Of a stretch of 64,000 nt of DNA, positions 17,295-25,334 are shown in pieces. Where the stretch lies: contig NZ_CP053564.1 of assembly GCF_013155125.1 (NCBI RefSeq), positions 5,525,501-5,589,500 of the forward strand. The letters run 5' to 3'. This DNA comes from Pseudonocardia broussonetiae. Lineage in GTDB: Bacteria > Actinomycetota > Actinomycetes > Mycobacteriales > Pseudonocardiaceae. Under the pieces are notes generated by a model. The model saw nothing but the letters and a program-made list of their open reading frames with translations. It made no database searches and was not told where the DNA came from. Position 1 is the first letter of the stretch; every line of letters starts with the position of its first letter. The translations under genes and the position numbers were made by a program.

Positions 17295-18017
17295 TCAGCC
17301 CTCGATCTTCCAGATCCGGGCGTGCCCGGTGTTCCCGGTCTCGTACGCGTCGGCCGCCGGCGGCGCCGCCGTCACCTCGATCTCGACGACGTCGCCGTCG
17401 ACGAGGGTGTCGATCGTGCAGTTCATGAGCGTCGGCACGTCGTACTCGCGGGCGAGGATCCCGAGGTGCGAGCGCACGGAGCCGCCCAGGCAGATGACGC
17501 CCGCGAAGCCCTCGATGATCGGGGCGGTGAGCGTGCCGCCGGAGTCGTCGATGACGGCGATCGTGCCGTCCGGGACGCCGTCGGCGAGGAACCCCATGAC
17601 CTGCTCGATCTTGGAGATCAGCGCGACCGGGCCGGTCACCGACGCGGTCTTGCGGATGACGTTGTCGCCCACCCCGACCTGCCGGCGGCCGTCGGTGACG
17701 GCGCCGTCGGCGAACGCGGAGGCCACCTTCTCGGGCCGCTTGTACTTCTCGGGCTCGGACTCCAGCGACACCGTCGCCGAGAAGTCGAAGCGGTAGCCGG
17801 AGTCGAGCGCCTCCTGCTCGACGGCCTGCGCGTCGGCGAGGGAGAACAGGTCGTACTGCCGGTCGAACACCACGTCCTTCCAGGCGACACCGGTCGCGGC
17901 GAAGCGCTGCGCGGCCAGTTCCCGGACGGCGGAGTTGTAGCGGCCGGGCAGCGGCAGCATCTCCTTCGTGCCCCACTTCGGGGGTGTCAGGGCGGCCTCG
18001 GGGGCGGGATCGGACAT
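17295..18017 (-). CDS. Stand-alone PEP-utiliser swivelling (phosphohistidine) domain protein
   Basis: 240 aa from ATG 18017, with GGAGAGGTG upstream. The C-terminal half is a mobile domain: VALISKIEQVMGFLADG, GTIAVIDDSGGTLTAPI and CLGGSVRSHLGILAREYDVP, with candidate phosphohistidine His184 in RSHLGI (canonical TSHAAI). The N-terminal 100 residues (KEMLPLPGRYNSAVRELA, LFSLADAQAVEQEAL) have no match I know. No ATP-grasp domain is present, so phosphate must come from another protein, most simply the dikinase-like enzyme of the same operon. First gene of the operon. Confidence 0.8.
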   Translation of the reverse strand: MSDPAPEAALTPPKWGTKEMLPLPGRYNSAVRELAAQRFAATGVAWKDVVFDRQYDLFSLADAQAVEQEALDSGYRFDFSATVSLESEPEKYKRPEKVASAFADGAVTDGRRQVGVGDNVIRKTASVTGPVALISKIEQVMGFLADGVPDGTIAVIDDSGGTLTAPIIEGFAGVICLGGSVRSHLGILAREYDVPTLMNCTIDTLVDGDVVEIEVTAAPPAADAYETGNTGHARIWKIEG

Positions 18018-18121
18018 CGTCACCTCTCCGTGATCGGGTCGGCGGTTCGGCCACCGGCGTCGGATCCAGTGCCACGTCCGGAGGCCCGTAGGCCTCGTTC
18101 TGCGGCTGTTCACGAGGGTGA

Positions 18122-18171
18122 AAGGTAGGTACGTTGAGAGATGTGACCCAGTCCACGTTGGTGGACAGTCC
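18122..18171 (-). promoter_or_regulatory. Promoter/activator region of the carboxylase operon, shared with the 25.1-kb operon
   Basis: Read on the minus strand: ACTGTCCACCAACGTGGACT, then GGGTCACA, 14 bp, and TACCTT as -10. The same arrangement (ACTGTCC-CC-A-GTG-ACTGGGTCACA ... TACCGT) precedes the 24735-25106 gene. The element also covers the start of the divergent luxR gene, so that regulator is the likely binder and may autoregulate. Confidence 0.6.
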
Positions 18172-18970
18172 GGCGTCGACGACGACTGCCACGCCCTCCC
18201 GCCGGGCTCGTTCCTCACCACGCACCGCCCTGCGCAGGGCCGACTACGAGCGCGCCTTCGACGTGCTGGAGGATTGCGACGGGTCCCCTTCGCTGCCCGA
18301 TTTCCGGGAGCAGCTCGTCGAGGCCCTGCACCACCGCTTCGGGCTCAAGCACGTGTCGTTCTTCGTCGGCGCCACGTTCCACAACATCTTCGGCGACCTC
18401 GCCCCCGTCACCGAGGGCAACACCGCGAAGATGCTGCCGGAGTACCAGGAGCGGTGGTCGCGCTACGACGTGTTCGGCACGCCCGCCGCGATGCGCCAGC
18501 TCGTCTCCAGCGGCGTGTCCTCCCTGTCCGAGTTGCGCGCGCTCGGCGCCCTGCCGGCCTCGGCCAACGCTTACGTCCGCCACTTCCTCCAGGCGACCTG
18601 GGGGATGGAGTCGGCGGCGGCGATGCGCCTCGAGCTGCCCGGCGGCCACACCGCGCTTGTCGGCATGTTCGACACCGCCCCCGACCGCCTCTCCCCCCAG
18701 GACCTGGCCACGCTGCGCGCCCTGTCGCGCCAGCTCTCCGCCATCGCCCGCGGCCTGCCCGTCTCCCGCCCGAAGGCCGCCCTCGCCGGGCTCTCGGAGC
18801 GGCAGCGGCAGGTGGTGCAGCTCGTGGCCGACGGCCTGTCGAACGCCCAGATCGCCGAGACCCTGTCGTTGGCGGAAGACAGCGTGAAGAAGTACGTGAG
18901 CCGCATCCTGAGCGCCACCGGCTGCCAGAGCCGGATGGAGCTGGCGCTGCTGGCGCGGTCGCGGGGCTGA
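18143..18970 (+). CDS. LuxR-family transcriptional regulator
   Basis: 275 aa from GTG 18143; TTG 18134 is an alternative and the true start is unsure because the shared operator overlaps it. The C-terminal HTH reads LSERQRQVVQLVADGLSNAQ ... DSVKKYVSRILSATG, a GerE-type recognition unit. The ~170-residue N-terminal region (FREQLVEALHHRFGLKHVSF ... MRLELPGGHTALVGMFD) looks like a GAF/PAS-type sensor. Divergent from the twelve-gene operon; likely activates it and the related operon at 25.1 kb through the shared element. Confidence 0.85.
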   Translation: MTQSTLVDSPASTTTATPSRRARSSPRTALRRADYERAFDVLEDCDGSPSLPDFREQLVEALHHRFGLKHVSFFVGATFHNIFGDLAPVTEGNTAKMLPEYQERWSRYDVFGTPAAMRQLVSSGVSSLSELRALGALPASANAYVRHFLQATWGMESAAAMRLELPGGHTALVGMFDTAPDRLSPQDLATLRALSRQLSAIARGLPVSRPKAALAGLSERQRQVVQLVADGLSNAQIAETLSLAEDSVKKYVSRILSATGCQSRMELALLARSRG

Positions 18971-18983
18971 GCTCGCATCGTCT

Positions 18984-19005
18984 GCCAGCCGGCTCACCGG
19001 CTGGC
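18984..19005 (+). terminator. Hairpin terminator after luxR
   Basis: Perfect 9-bp stem GCCAGCCGG / CCGGCTGGC with loop CTCA, 14 bp after the stop. More GGCCGG/CCGGCC half-repeats follow up to 19055. Confidence 0.7.
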
Positions 19006-19055
19006 CTGCTCGGCCGGTTGACCGGCTCGGCCGGCTCACCGGGTGGCTGGGCCTG

Positions 19056-19426
19056 GGGCTCGCACACAGGGTGCGCGGCCGGCACACAGGGCCGGGCTTG
19101 TGTGCGGGCGGTCGGAGGTGTGTGCGAGCGGAGTGGTGGGCACCCCGGCCCCGGCTCGCGCTCGCACACAGGTTTCGGGCTCGCGCACAGGTTGCGGGCT
19201 CGCACGCAGGACGGGACGTGTGCGCGAGCCCGGAAGGTGTGCGAGCGGGAGTTGTCGCCTTGTGCCGACCCGGGGCGCGGCTGTTCCGGCACCGGCGGCT
19301 CTCCCCATGGCGTGCGAAGGCTTCGACGAACCGCGCTCGGACGCCAGCTCGCGCTCGCGCACAGGTCCGGGGTTCGCACACAGGTTGCGGGGCCGGCACA
19401 CAGGGCCGGAACTGTGTGCGAGCACG
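19056..19426. repeat. Three degenerate palindromic repeat units in a 530-bp gene-free gap
   Basis: Units at about 19056-19131, 19157-19249 and 19348-19426. Each has two or three direct copies of CTCGC(A/G)CACAGG followed by inverted TGTG(T/C)GCGAGC copies, so each can fold into a long hairpin. Units 1 and 3 share GGCCGGCACACAGGGCCGG exactly. Between units 2 and 3 (19250-19347) I see no gene. No spacer/repeat regularity of a CRISPR array exists. These look like multicopy REP-type intergenic elements. Confidence 0.75.
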
Positions 19427-19455
19427 AAAAAGTGCGCGACGGCGTCCAGATCAAG

Positions 19456-19471
19456 TCGAACACATGTTCGA
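19456..19471. promoter_or_regulatory. LexA (SOS) box
   Basis: TCGAACACATGTTCGA is a perfect match to the actinobacterial LexA consensus TCGAAC-N4-GTTCGA. It lies 31 bp ahead of the DUF222-HNH start and overlaps the likely -35 region, so DNA damage should de-repress that gene. Confidence 0.85.
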
Positions 19472-19496
19472 CTCGAGCCACAATTCCTGGTATTGT
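19467..19496 (+). promoter_or_regulatory. Predicted promoter of the HNH gene, leaderless
   Basis: TTCGAC (19467-19472) and TATTGT (19491-19496) with an 18-bp spacer; the ATG start at 19503 is six bases after the -10, fitting a leaderless transcript. The -35 lies inside the LexA box. Confidence 0.5.
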
Positions 19497-19502
19497 CGGT
19501 CC

Positions 19503-20716
19503 ATGTCAGCGACCCGTTCCGGCACGCCTTCCGAGGCGTTGCTCGTCGAACGGATCGCACGGCTCGAGGAACGGAAAGCGGCGATCGCGGCCGAGCAGTC
19601 GGACGCGATCCTGGAGTTCGCGCGGGCAGACGCGGAATCGCAGACGGCCGGTGGCCCGTCGACCCGGAAGCGCTCGAACGCAGCATCGCCGCTCAGGTCG
19701 CGCTCGCGTGCCGGGTGTCACCCACCGAGGGCCGGCGGCGCGTTCGGACCGCCCGGGACCTGCACGCCGGACACACCCGGGTCCGTGAGCTGTTCTCCGC
19801 CGGGCTGCTGAGCGAGTACAAGACCGCGACCGTCATCGCCGCCACCGCGCACCTCTCCCCCGCCGAGCGGGCGCAGGTCGACCAGGAACTGGCCGAGCAG
19901 CGGGTGGAGACCCTCGGCGTCCGACGGATCCACGACCTGGCCCGGACGCTGGCTGCGCAGGTGGCGCCGGAGAAGTTCACGGCCCGGTGCCGCGCCGCCC
20001 GGTCGGGCCGGCGGGTGTCGGTCCGTCCCTCGGCCGACGGGATGGCCGATCTCACCGCCCACCTGCCGGTCGAGGAGGCCGTGGCCTGCTACGCCGCCCT
20101 CGCCGCCGCGGTCAACGAGGTCGCGGTCCAACCGGAACCGGTCACGCGCGGCCGGGGGCAGATCATGGCCGACACCCTCGTCGAACGGCTCACCGGACAA
20201 GCCACCGCCCGCGACGTCGCCGTCGAGATCCAGATCCTGGTTCCCGTCGAGGCGCTCGTCGACCGCGACAGCCCGCTGCCCGCGGAGATCCCCGGTCACG
20301 GTCCCGTCCCGGTCGAACTCCTCACCTGCGGAGCCGGCCGGAAGACGTGGAGACGGTTGATCACCCGAGACGGCACCGTCATCGGCGGCGACTCCCGCAG
20401 CCGCTTCTTCACCGGCCGACTTGCCGCACTGATCCGTGCGAGGGACGGCCACCGCTGCCGCGAGCCCTACTGCGACGCACCGATCCGCCACATCGACCAC
20501 ATCCGCCGCTGGTCCGAACTCGGCCGCACCGAGTTCGACAACGGCCGCGGATTGTGCGCATTCCACAACCACGTCCGGGAAACAGTCGGGTGGCGGGCCG
20601 AGGTCACCTCCGGAACGGTCAGGACGACGACACCCACCGGCGCTGAGTATGTTTCCGAACTGCTTCCGTTGAGCAATCCTGCGACCGGTGAGAAGAGCCG
20701 ATCCGGCGCGGCCTGA
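19503..20716 (+). pseudogene. DUF222/HNH endonuclease-like gene with a one-base frameshift
   Basis: Frame 1 starts MSATRSGTPSEALLVERIAR and runs through AIAAEQSDAILEFARADAES, a normal DUF222 N-terminus. Near 19635-19650 the homology moves to another frame (IADGRWPVDPEALERSIAAQ) and continues to the end, including RDGHRCREPYCDAPIRHIDH and GRGLCAFHNH, the HNH zinc/catalytic motif. One missing base near 19640 explains it; no homopolymer is there. With the base restored it would be about 405 aa. Family knowledge: 13E12-like multicopy proteins, often SOS controlled, function unclear. If real, the first frame ends early at 19811. Confidence 0.8.
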
Positions 20717-20779
20717 TCTCCTTGTTCGAGCTGCCCGTCCATCGCCCGAACCAGCCCGCAGCCGGGCAGACGACGGCGT

Positions 20780-21925
20780 CTACAGGAACGACGACTCCCT
20801 CGTCAGTCCGTACCTCGGGTGCTCGCCGATCACCATCGACTCGAAGATCCCGTACCCCACCGCGTCCCCCTCCCGCACCCGGATGACGCAGTCGCGGAGC
20901 TGGTGGATCTCCCGCACCGTCTCCGGGGACGAGGCGTCGGCGAACCGCTCGCCGTCGACGAACTTCTCCCCGTGCCACTGGCCGTGGCGCTGGCCGCGGA
21001 AGCCGAAGTACTTGGCTGTGCCCAGGTGGAAGCCCGTGTCGCTCGCCGCCTCGATCTCGACGGTGCGGGTCTCGCCCCAGCCGGCGTCGAAGGTCATCTT
21101 GCCGCCGAGCAGGCGCCGGTTGACGGGGTCGAACTTGAGCTCGTCGCGCACGGCGTGCAGGTCGCGCTGCGAACCGTCCGCCTCGTTGACGAAGCCGGAG
21201 AAGTACGTGGTCTCGTGGTCGACCTGCTGCTGGTAGTGGTGGATCTCGTAGGACGAGCCGTCCGGGCGGCGCATCCACATCGGGCTCCAGGTGAGCAGGA
21301 AGTCCTGGTCGAGCCGCTGTGGCTTGAAGACGTCCGGAGCGGGGTCGCCCACGTCCATCCGCACGCCCCACGAGTGGTCGCGGAACCCGAACCACTCCTC
21401 GTCGTGCACGTCGATCCGCTGCCCGTCGATGTGGATCGTGCCGCGAACGGTCGAGGCCTGGTGGTAGCGCAGCAGGTCGGACTGGATCCGGAAGCCGTGC
21501 GGCTCGCGCTGCTCGTCCTTGCGCTCCAGGAAGGGCGGGAGGACGCCGGTCACGACGAGGTCGAAGCGGATCGGCAGGACATGGTTCTCCCGCAGGGTGA
21601 ACCGCACCGACTTCAGCGGCTCGATCACCTCGTAGTCCAGTGGCCCGACGCCGACGCGCTCCGGGTCGGCGTCGAGGCGGCGCGTGGAGCGAACCGTCAG
21701 CTGCTCCGTGCCGCGGGAGATGCCGCCGAAGCCGTCCATGACGTTGCGGTTGTGGTACTTGCCGAACCCGACGTCGACCTGCAGCGAGCCGTCGCGCGCG
21801 AACAGCGACCCCCACAGCTTCTCGGTCCAGGAGATGTCGGCGTGGCCGATCGTGGCGAAGGTCTGCGGCGTCTGGTGGCAGAGCAGCTCGTCGGCGTGGG
21901 TGAGGATCTGCTGGGCTTGGCGCAC
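20780..21925 (-). CDS. CrtC/AttH-like lipocalin-fold protein
   Basis: 381 aa from GTG 21925 with AGGAGA upstream. Beta-rich throughout: NRNVMDGFGGISRGTEQLTV, VRGTIHIDGQRIDVHDEEWF, HDEEWFGFRDHSWGVR, LLTWSPMWMRRPDGSSYEIH. The GFRDHSWG element and tandem beta sandwiches resemble hydroxyneurosporene-synthase (CrtC)/AttH-like proteins often found in steroid or terpene loci. No catalytic assignment. Last gene of the four-gene operon; 10 bp after the fusion gene's stop. Confidence 0.6.
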   Translation of the reverse strand: MRQAQQILTHADELLCHQTPQTFATIGHADISWTEKLWGSLFARDGSLQVDVGFGKYHNRNVMDGFGGISRGTEQLTVRSTRRLDADPERVGVGPLDYEVIEPLKSVRFTLRENHVLPIRFDLVVTGVLPPFLERKDEQREPHGFRIQSDLLRYHQASTVRGTIHIDGQRIDVHDEEWFGFRDHSWGVRMDVGDPAPDVFKPQRLDQDFLLTWSPMWMRRPDGSSYEIHHYQQQVDHETTYFSGFVNEADGSQRDLHAVRDELKFDPVNRRLLGGKMTFDAGWGETRTVEIEAASDTGFHLGTAKYFGFRGQRHGQWHGEKFVDGERFADASSPETVREIHQLRDCVIRVREGDAVGYGIFESMVIGEHPRYGLTRESSFL

Positions 21926-21935
21926 GAGTCGTCTC

Positions 21936-23561
21936 CTATCGGGTCGGCGAGAACGACCCGGGCAGGTCGTTGGCCACGACGGCGGTCCCGAAGACGGTCG
22001 CGGCCGCGGTGTCGTCGTCGAACGGGTCCGGGTAGAGCGCCGTCGTGTCGGGCGAGAACGCCCAGTCGATCTGGTCGGTCACCCCGGCGAGCGCGGCGAA
22101 CGGGCGCAGCCCCGAGGTGTACATCCTGGTCGCCGCGAAGATCCGCTCTTCGCGCCCCATGTCCGCGAACCCCTGGTAGAGCTCCATGTGGGCGCGGCTG
22201 GTGTCGGCGAGCACCTCGGCCCAGCGCTCCGGCCCGAGCACCTCCGACGAGCCGTCGGCGCGCCGCCCGACCACGGTGGCCTCGGTGACGGCCGACAGCA
22301 GCTGGTCGGGCTCGGTGAACGTCGTGCCCCAGTCGTTGATCTCGAACTCGGTGAACGCGGCGGGGTCGAACGTGAGCGCGAGCGTCAGCCCGCCGTAGGG
22401 CGGCGTCAGCGCCTCGGCCCACGGGTAGGCCCAGGCGCTCGGGCCCAGGGACAGGTAGTCACGGACGATCGTGTGCCGCCCGTCCCGGCGGGGGTAGGGC
22501 CCGGAGTCGCAGATGCCGACGCGGGAGTCGCAGAAGTAGAGGAACGAGTAGCCCGACACGGTGGCGTTGAGCCGCTTGAGCGCCTTGGACGACGCCGCGT
22601 CCACCGTGCTCCCCTGCGCGACCAGGTCGTCGACGACGTCGGCGGGCAGGTAGCGGTTGGTGAACCCGGCGTCCTTGTAGTCGAGTGTGCCGTCGCCGCG
22701 GTGGGCGAGGGTGAGCCGTCGCCAGAAGTCGACGACCGTGCGCACCTCCTCGATCCGCTCGTCGCGCCGCAGCTTCCCCATCTGGATGAGGCACTCGCGC
22801 CCGGTCAGGTAGTGGTAGCCGACCATCCAGATCCACAGCGGGCTCACCATCCCGGGCTGCCCGCGAAGCCGCTTCCCGATCTCCTGCGCGGGCATCGCCG
22901 CGTCGATCACGGCGACGCGCTCGGCGTAGGTGTGGAAGTCGTCGATCACCGACAGCGTCATGTACGGCAGCATCGGGAACAGCTCGGAGGTGAAGCCCGA
23001 GCGCCGCGTGATCTCCGGCTTGAAGGCGCGGCCCATGTGCTGGACGAGGTCGTCCAGGCGGTCGTCCGTGAGCTCCTCGGCGAGGAGCCGGTCGAGCGCC
23101 TCCGGCCCGACGGTGACGTCGAACGGCTTCACCGCGATCTCGTCGCCGACGCGGCGGACGTAGGCCCACCACGCCGCGGAGACGTCCTCGTCGGGCGTCG
23201 CGGCCGCGGGGGCGTCGGCGCCGGTGCGGACGACACCGGCACCGTCGACGATGTCCAGGGTGACCTCGGTGCCGTCGGCAAGCTCCTCGGTCAGGTCGGC
23301 CCCGACCAGACAGGGCACCTCGAACTCGCGCGAGGCGATAGCGAGATGGCTGCGCAGCGTGCCGTCACGGGCGACGATGCCGCCCAGGCGCCCGAGGATC
23401 GGCGACAGGAACGTCGTGCCGCCGGAGGAGACGACGGCGATCGTCGCCTCGAGGTCGGAGTCGATGGACGCGATGACGTCCTGCGGCGACCGGAAGTGCC
23501 GGACGGCACCCGTGACCCGGCCGAAGGTGTACGAGGGGACGCCCTTGCCGATGACGGCCAC
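21936..23561 (-). CDS. Fusion of swivelling-His domain and unknown partner domain (paralogue 2)
   Basis: 541 aa from GTG 23561, one base after the preceding stop. Residues ~20-115 are the swivelling domain: EATIAVVSSGGTTFLSPILG, ARDGTLRSHLAIASRE with His72. From ~125 on it is homologous to the 515-aa protein at 15.7 kb: SELFPMLPYMTLSVIDDF, YHYLTGRECLIQMG, YFCDSRVGICDSGPYPRRDG, IVRDYLSLGPSAWAYPW. The natural fusion says the two separate proteins of the other operon act as one complex. Confidence 0.75.
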   Translation of the reverse strand: MAVIGKGVPSYTFGRVTGAVRHFRSPQDVIASIDSDLEATIAVVSSGGTTFLSPILGRLGGIVARDGTLRSHLAIASREFEVPCLVGADLTEELADGTEVTLDIVDGAGVVRTGADAPAAATPDEDVSAAWWAYVRRVGDEIAVKPFDVTVGPEALDRLLAEELTDDRLDDLVQHMGRAFKPEITRRSGFTSELFPMLPYMTLSVIDDFHTYAERVAVIDAAMPAQEIGKRLRGQPGMVSPLWIWMVGYHYLTGRECLIQMGKLRRDERIEEVRTVVDFWRRLTLAHRGDGTLDYKDAGFTNRYLPADVVDDLVAQGSTVDAASSKALKRLNATVSGYSFLYFCDSRVGICDSGPYPRRDGRHTIVRDYLSLGPSAWAYPWAEALTPPYGGLTLALTFDPAAFTEFEINDWGTTFTEPDQLLSAVTEATVVGRRADGSSEVLGPERWAEVLADTSRAHMELYQGFADMGREERIFAATRMYTSGLRPFAALAGVTDQIDWAFSPDTTALYPDPFDDDTAAATVFGTAVVANDLPGSFSPTR

Positions 23562-23562
23562 G

Positions 23563-24738
23563 TCATCCTCCGATCGGCCGGAAGCAGCTGTCCCGGTCCT
23601 GTGGCACGAAGATCCCGCCGATGAGCGAGAGCGCGAGGTCCGGGTCCTGGAACTTCTCGTACGACTGCTGGATGGAGTCCGACACGGTCCAGTCGATCTC
23701 GTCGTAACACCCTGCCAGCCGCGCCCACGCCTTGAGCTTCCAGGCGTACATCGACGTGGCGTAGAGGTTGCGCACCTGCGGGTCGGTCTCGGCCAGGCGC
23801 TGGTAGAGCGCGCGGTGCGCCTTGCGGATCGCCGCCGTGGCCTCGGCCAGCTCGGCGAGGTCGAGCGGGCGCAGCACGCCGCCGTCGGTGGTGAACACGC
23901 GGGTCTCGATGATGTCGGCCTGGTAGTCGCTGGGCGTGAACCAGGCGGTGCCCCACACGTTGTTGTCCATCTTCACCGACGCCGGGAGGCGGTGGGCGAT
24001 GACGAAGTGGTGGAACGGCAGTGTCTCGCGGATCCCGTCGAGCCACGGGAAGTCGCCGTCGCCGTCGGCGCAGGTCTCGCGCAGCGCGAGGAACGAGCCG
24101 TCCTCGAGCTGGTAGGGGCCGGTGTCGCAGACCGCGGTGCGGGCGTCGCAGTTCTCCAGGAACGCGTACGCCGTGAGCCGGGCGCCGAACTTCCGGATGG
24201 CCGACTTGTGCTCGTCGTCGGCAGGCAGCAGGTGGCCGCGGATCTCGACCAGCAGCTCGTCGGACACGACGTGCGAGCTGTTGGGCGGGTCGGCGTCCAT
24301 GTTGTAGAGCACGCCGTCGGTGCGCATCGCGATCGTCGCCTCGCGCCAGAACTCGAGCACCGTCAGCTGGTCCTCGAGCCCGTCGGCCAGGGAGTTCTCG
24401 CCCAGGTCGACGTAGAGCTCGCGGCCGGTCATGTAGTGCAGCGGCATCGCGGCGAGGTTGATGAAGCTGCGCTTGTTCCCGATCGGCAGCGCGCGGCGCA
24501 CCAGCTCGGCCGGCGTCGCGTGGCTCAGGATCGTGCGGATCCGGTCGGGGACGCGGAGGTAGTCCTCCATCATCGACATGAGGATGTAGGTGTTCATGCC
24601 GAACAGCTCGGACTCGAACACCGTCCGCGACGTCAGCTCCGACTTGTAGGCCGCGCCGCCCTCGTGGACGAGGTGGTTCCACTCGTCGAGCGTGGGCTCG
24701 TAGGAGGCGTCGGTGTGCAGCGCCTTGAGGTCGCTCAT
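23563..24738 (-). CDS. Partner protein of a swivelling-His domain (paralogue 3)
   Basis: 391 aa from ATG 24738, overlapping the preceding stop as ATGA. Same landmarks: SELFGMNTYILMSMMEDYLR, ATPAELVRRALP, LHYMTGRELYVDLG, FLENCDARTAVCDTGPYQLE, ADGDGDFPWLDGIRETLPFH. The third paralogue is shortest; it lacks the C-terminal ~100 residues of paralogue 1. Conserved across the three: the S(E/K)LF-M-Y start, GRE, C-x-(A/S)R, (S/T)GPY and PW. Not a family I can name. Confidence 0.7.
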   Translation of the reverse strand: MSDLKALHTDASYEPTLDEWNHLVHEGGAAYKSELTSRTVFESELFGMNTYILMSMMEDYLRVPDRIRTILSHATPAELVRRALPIGNKRSFINLAAMPLHYMTGRELYVDLGENSLADGLEDQLTVLEFWREATIAMRTDGVLYNMDADPPNSSHVVSDELLVEIRGHLLPADDEHKSAIRKFGARLTAYAFLENCDARTAVCDTGPYQLEDGSFLALRETCADGDGDFPWLDGIRETLPFHHFVIAHRLPASVKMDNNVWGTAWFTPSDYQADIIETRVFTTDGGVLRPLDLAELAEATAAIRKAHRALYQRLAETDPQVRNLYATSMYAWKLKAWARLAGCYDEIDWTVSDSIQQSYEKFQDPDLALSLIGGIFVPQDRDSCFRPIGG

Positions 24739-25106
24739 GCCGACACCCCGGCGGCGACGGAGATCCGGGCCGTCTCGGCGTCGGACAGGTCGAGCACGAC
24801 GGCGTCGCCGTCGGTGACAGTGCCGGTCAGCTCGGCGGCCAGCACGCACGGCACGTCCGACTCGCGGGACAGGATCGCGAGGTGCGACTCCCGGCTCCCG
24901 GCCGTGCAGACGATGCCGCGCAGGTCGGGAAGGATCGGCGACAGGAACGTCATGCCGCCCTTGCTGACGAACGCGATGGTGTCCTCGAGATCGTCGTCGT
25001 CGATGGACAGGACGTCGGAGGTGTCGTTGAACCACCGCGCCGTGCCGCGCACCTCCCCCGCCGTGAACAGGTTCGTGCCGGTGCCGACCTCGTTCTGATC
25101 ACTCAT
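24735..25106 (-). CDS. Minimal swivelling phosphohistidine domain protein
   Basis: 123 aa from ATG 25106. Nearly only the mobile domain: DDLEDTIAFVSKGGMTFLSP, DLRGIVCTAGSRESHLAILS with His75, then VPCVLAAELTG. The usual glycine pair before SHAAI is replaced by GSRESHLAI, a variant shared in spirit by all three copies here (RSHLGI, RSHLAI, ESHLAI). First gene of a four-gene operon. It has no ATP-binding domain of its own. Confidence 0.8.
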   Translation of the reverse strand: MSDQNEVGTGTNLFTAGEVRGTARWFNDTSDVLSIDDDDLEDTIAFVSKGGMTFLSPILPDLRGIVCTAGSRESHLAILSRESDVPCVLAAELTGTVTDGDAVVLDLSDAETARISVAAGVSA

Positions 25107-25142
25107 GACAGCTCCGTCCGCTCGCCCAGATGCGCAGGTGGG

Positions 25143-25194
25143 ACGGTAGGAGCCGGGCGCAGGTGTGACCCAGTGCACTTAGGGGGACAGTGCC
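25143..25194 (-). promoter_or_regulatory. Promoter/activator region of the second swivelling-domain operon
   Basis: On the minus strand: ACTGTCCCCCTAAGTGCACT, GGGTCACA, then TACCGT as -10 (25143-25148). Compared with the element at 18122-18171, 22 of the first 27 positions agree and the distance to the -10 differs by one base. GTGCACTGGGTCAC is an imperfect palindrome. Confidence 0.6.
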
Positions 25195-25262
25195 CTCCTG
25201 GCCGTAGGCACTCCGGTAGTCATTCGTGGACTCCCTTCGCACGCCGGATGCCGACCGGTCCG

Positions 25263-25298
25263 GCGCGGATAGTCGGCCGGGAAGTGCGGTCCTACCGT
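25263..25298 (+). promoter_or_regulatory. Aldehyde dehydrogenase promoter, AraC-type element
   Basis: GCGCGGATAGT (25263-25273), exactly 19 bp, then TACCGT (25293-25298). The same layout precedes the LLM monooxygenase and araC1 genes, with no recognisable -35, as expected for activator-dependent promoters. Confidence 0.6.
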
Positions 25299-25334
25299 CG
25301 AGGTCCCCCCGGAATTGACGTGGAAGAGGACGGT

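Noticed and set aside
19056..19426. CRISPR array
   Set aside because: Repeats are short, inverted as well as direct, and irregularly spaced; no constant repeat with unique spacers and no cas genes.
19503..20716. Programmed -1 frameshift in the HNH gene
   Set aside because: No slippery heptamer or downstream pseudoknot evident at the joint; a lost base is simpler.
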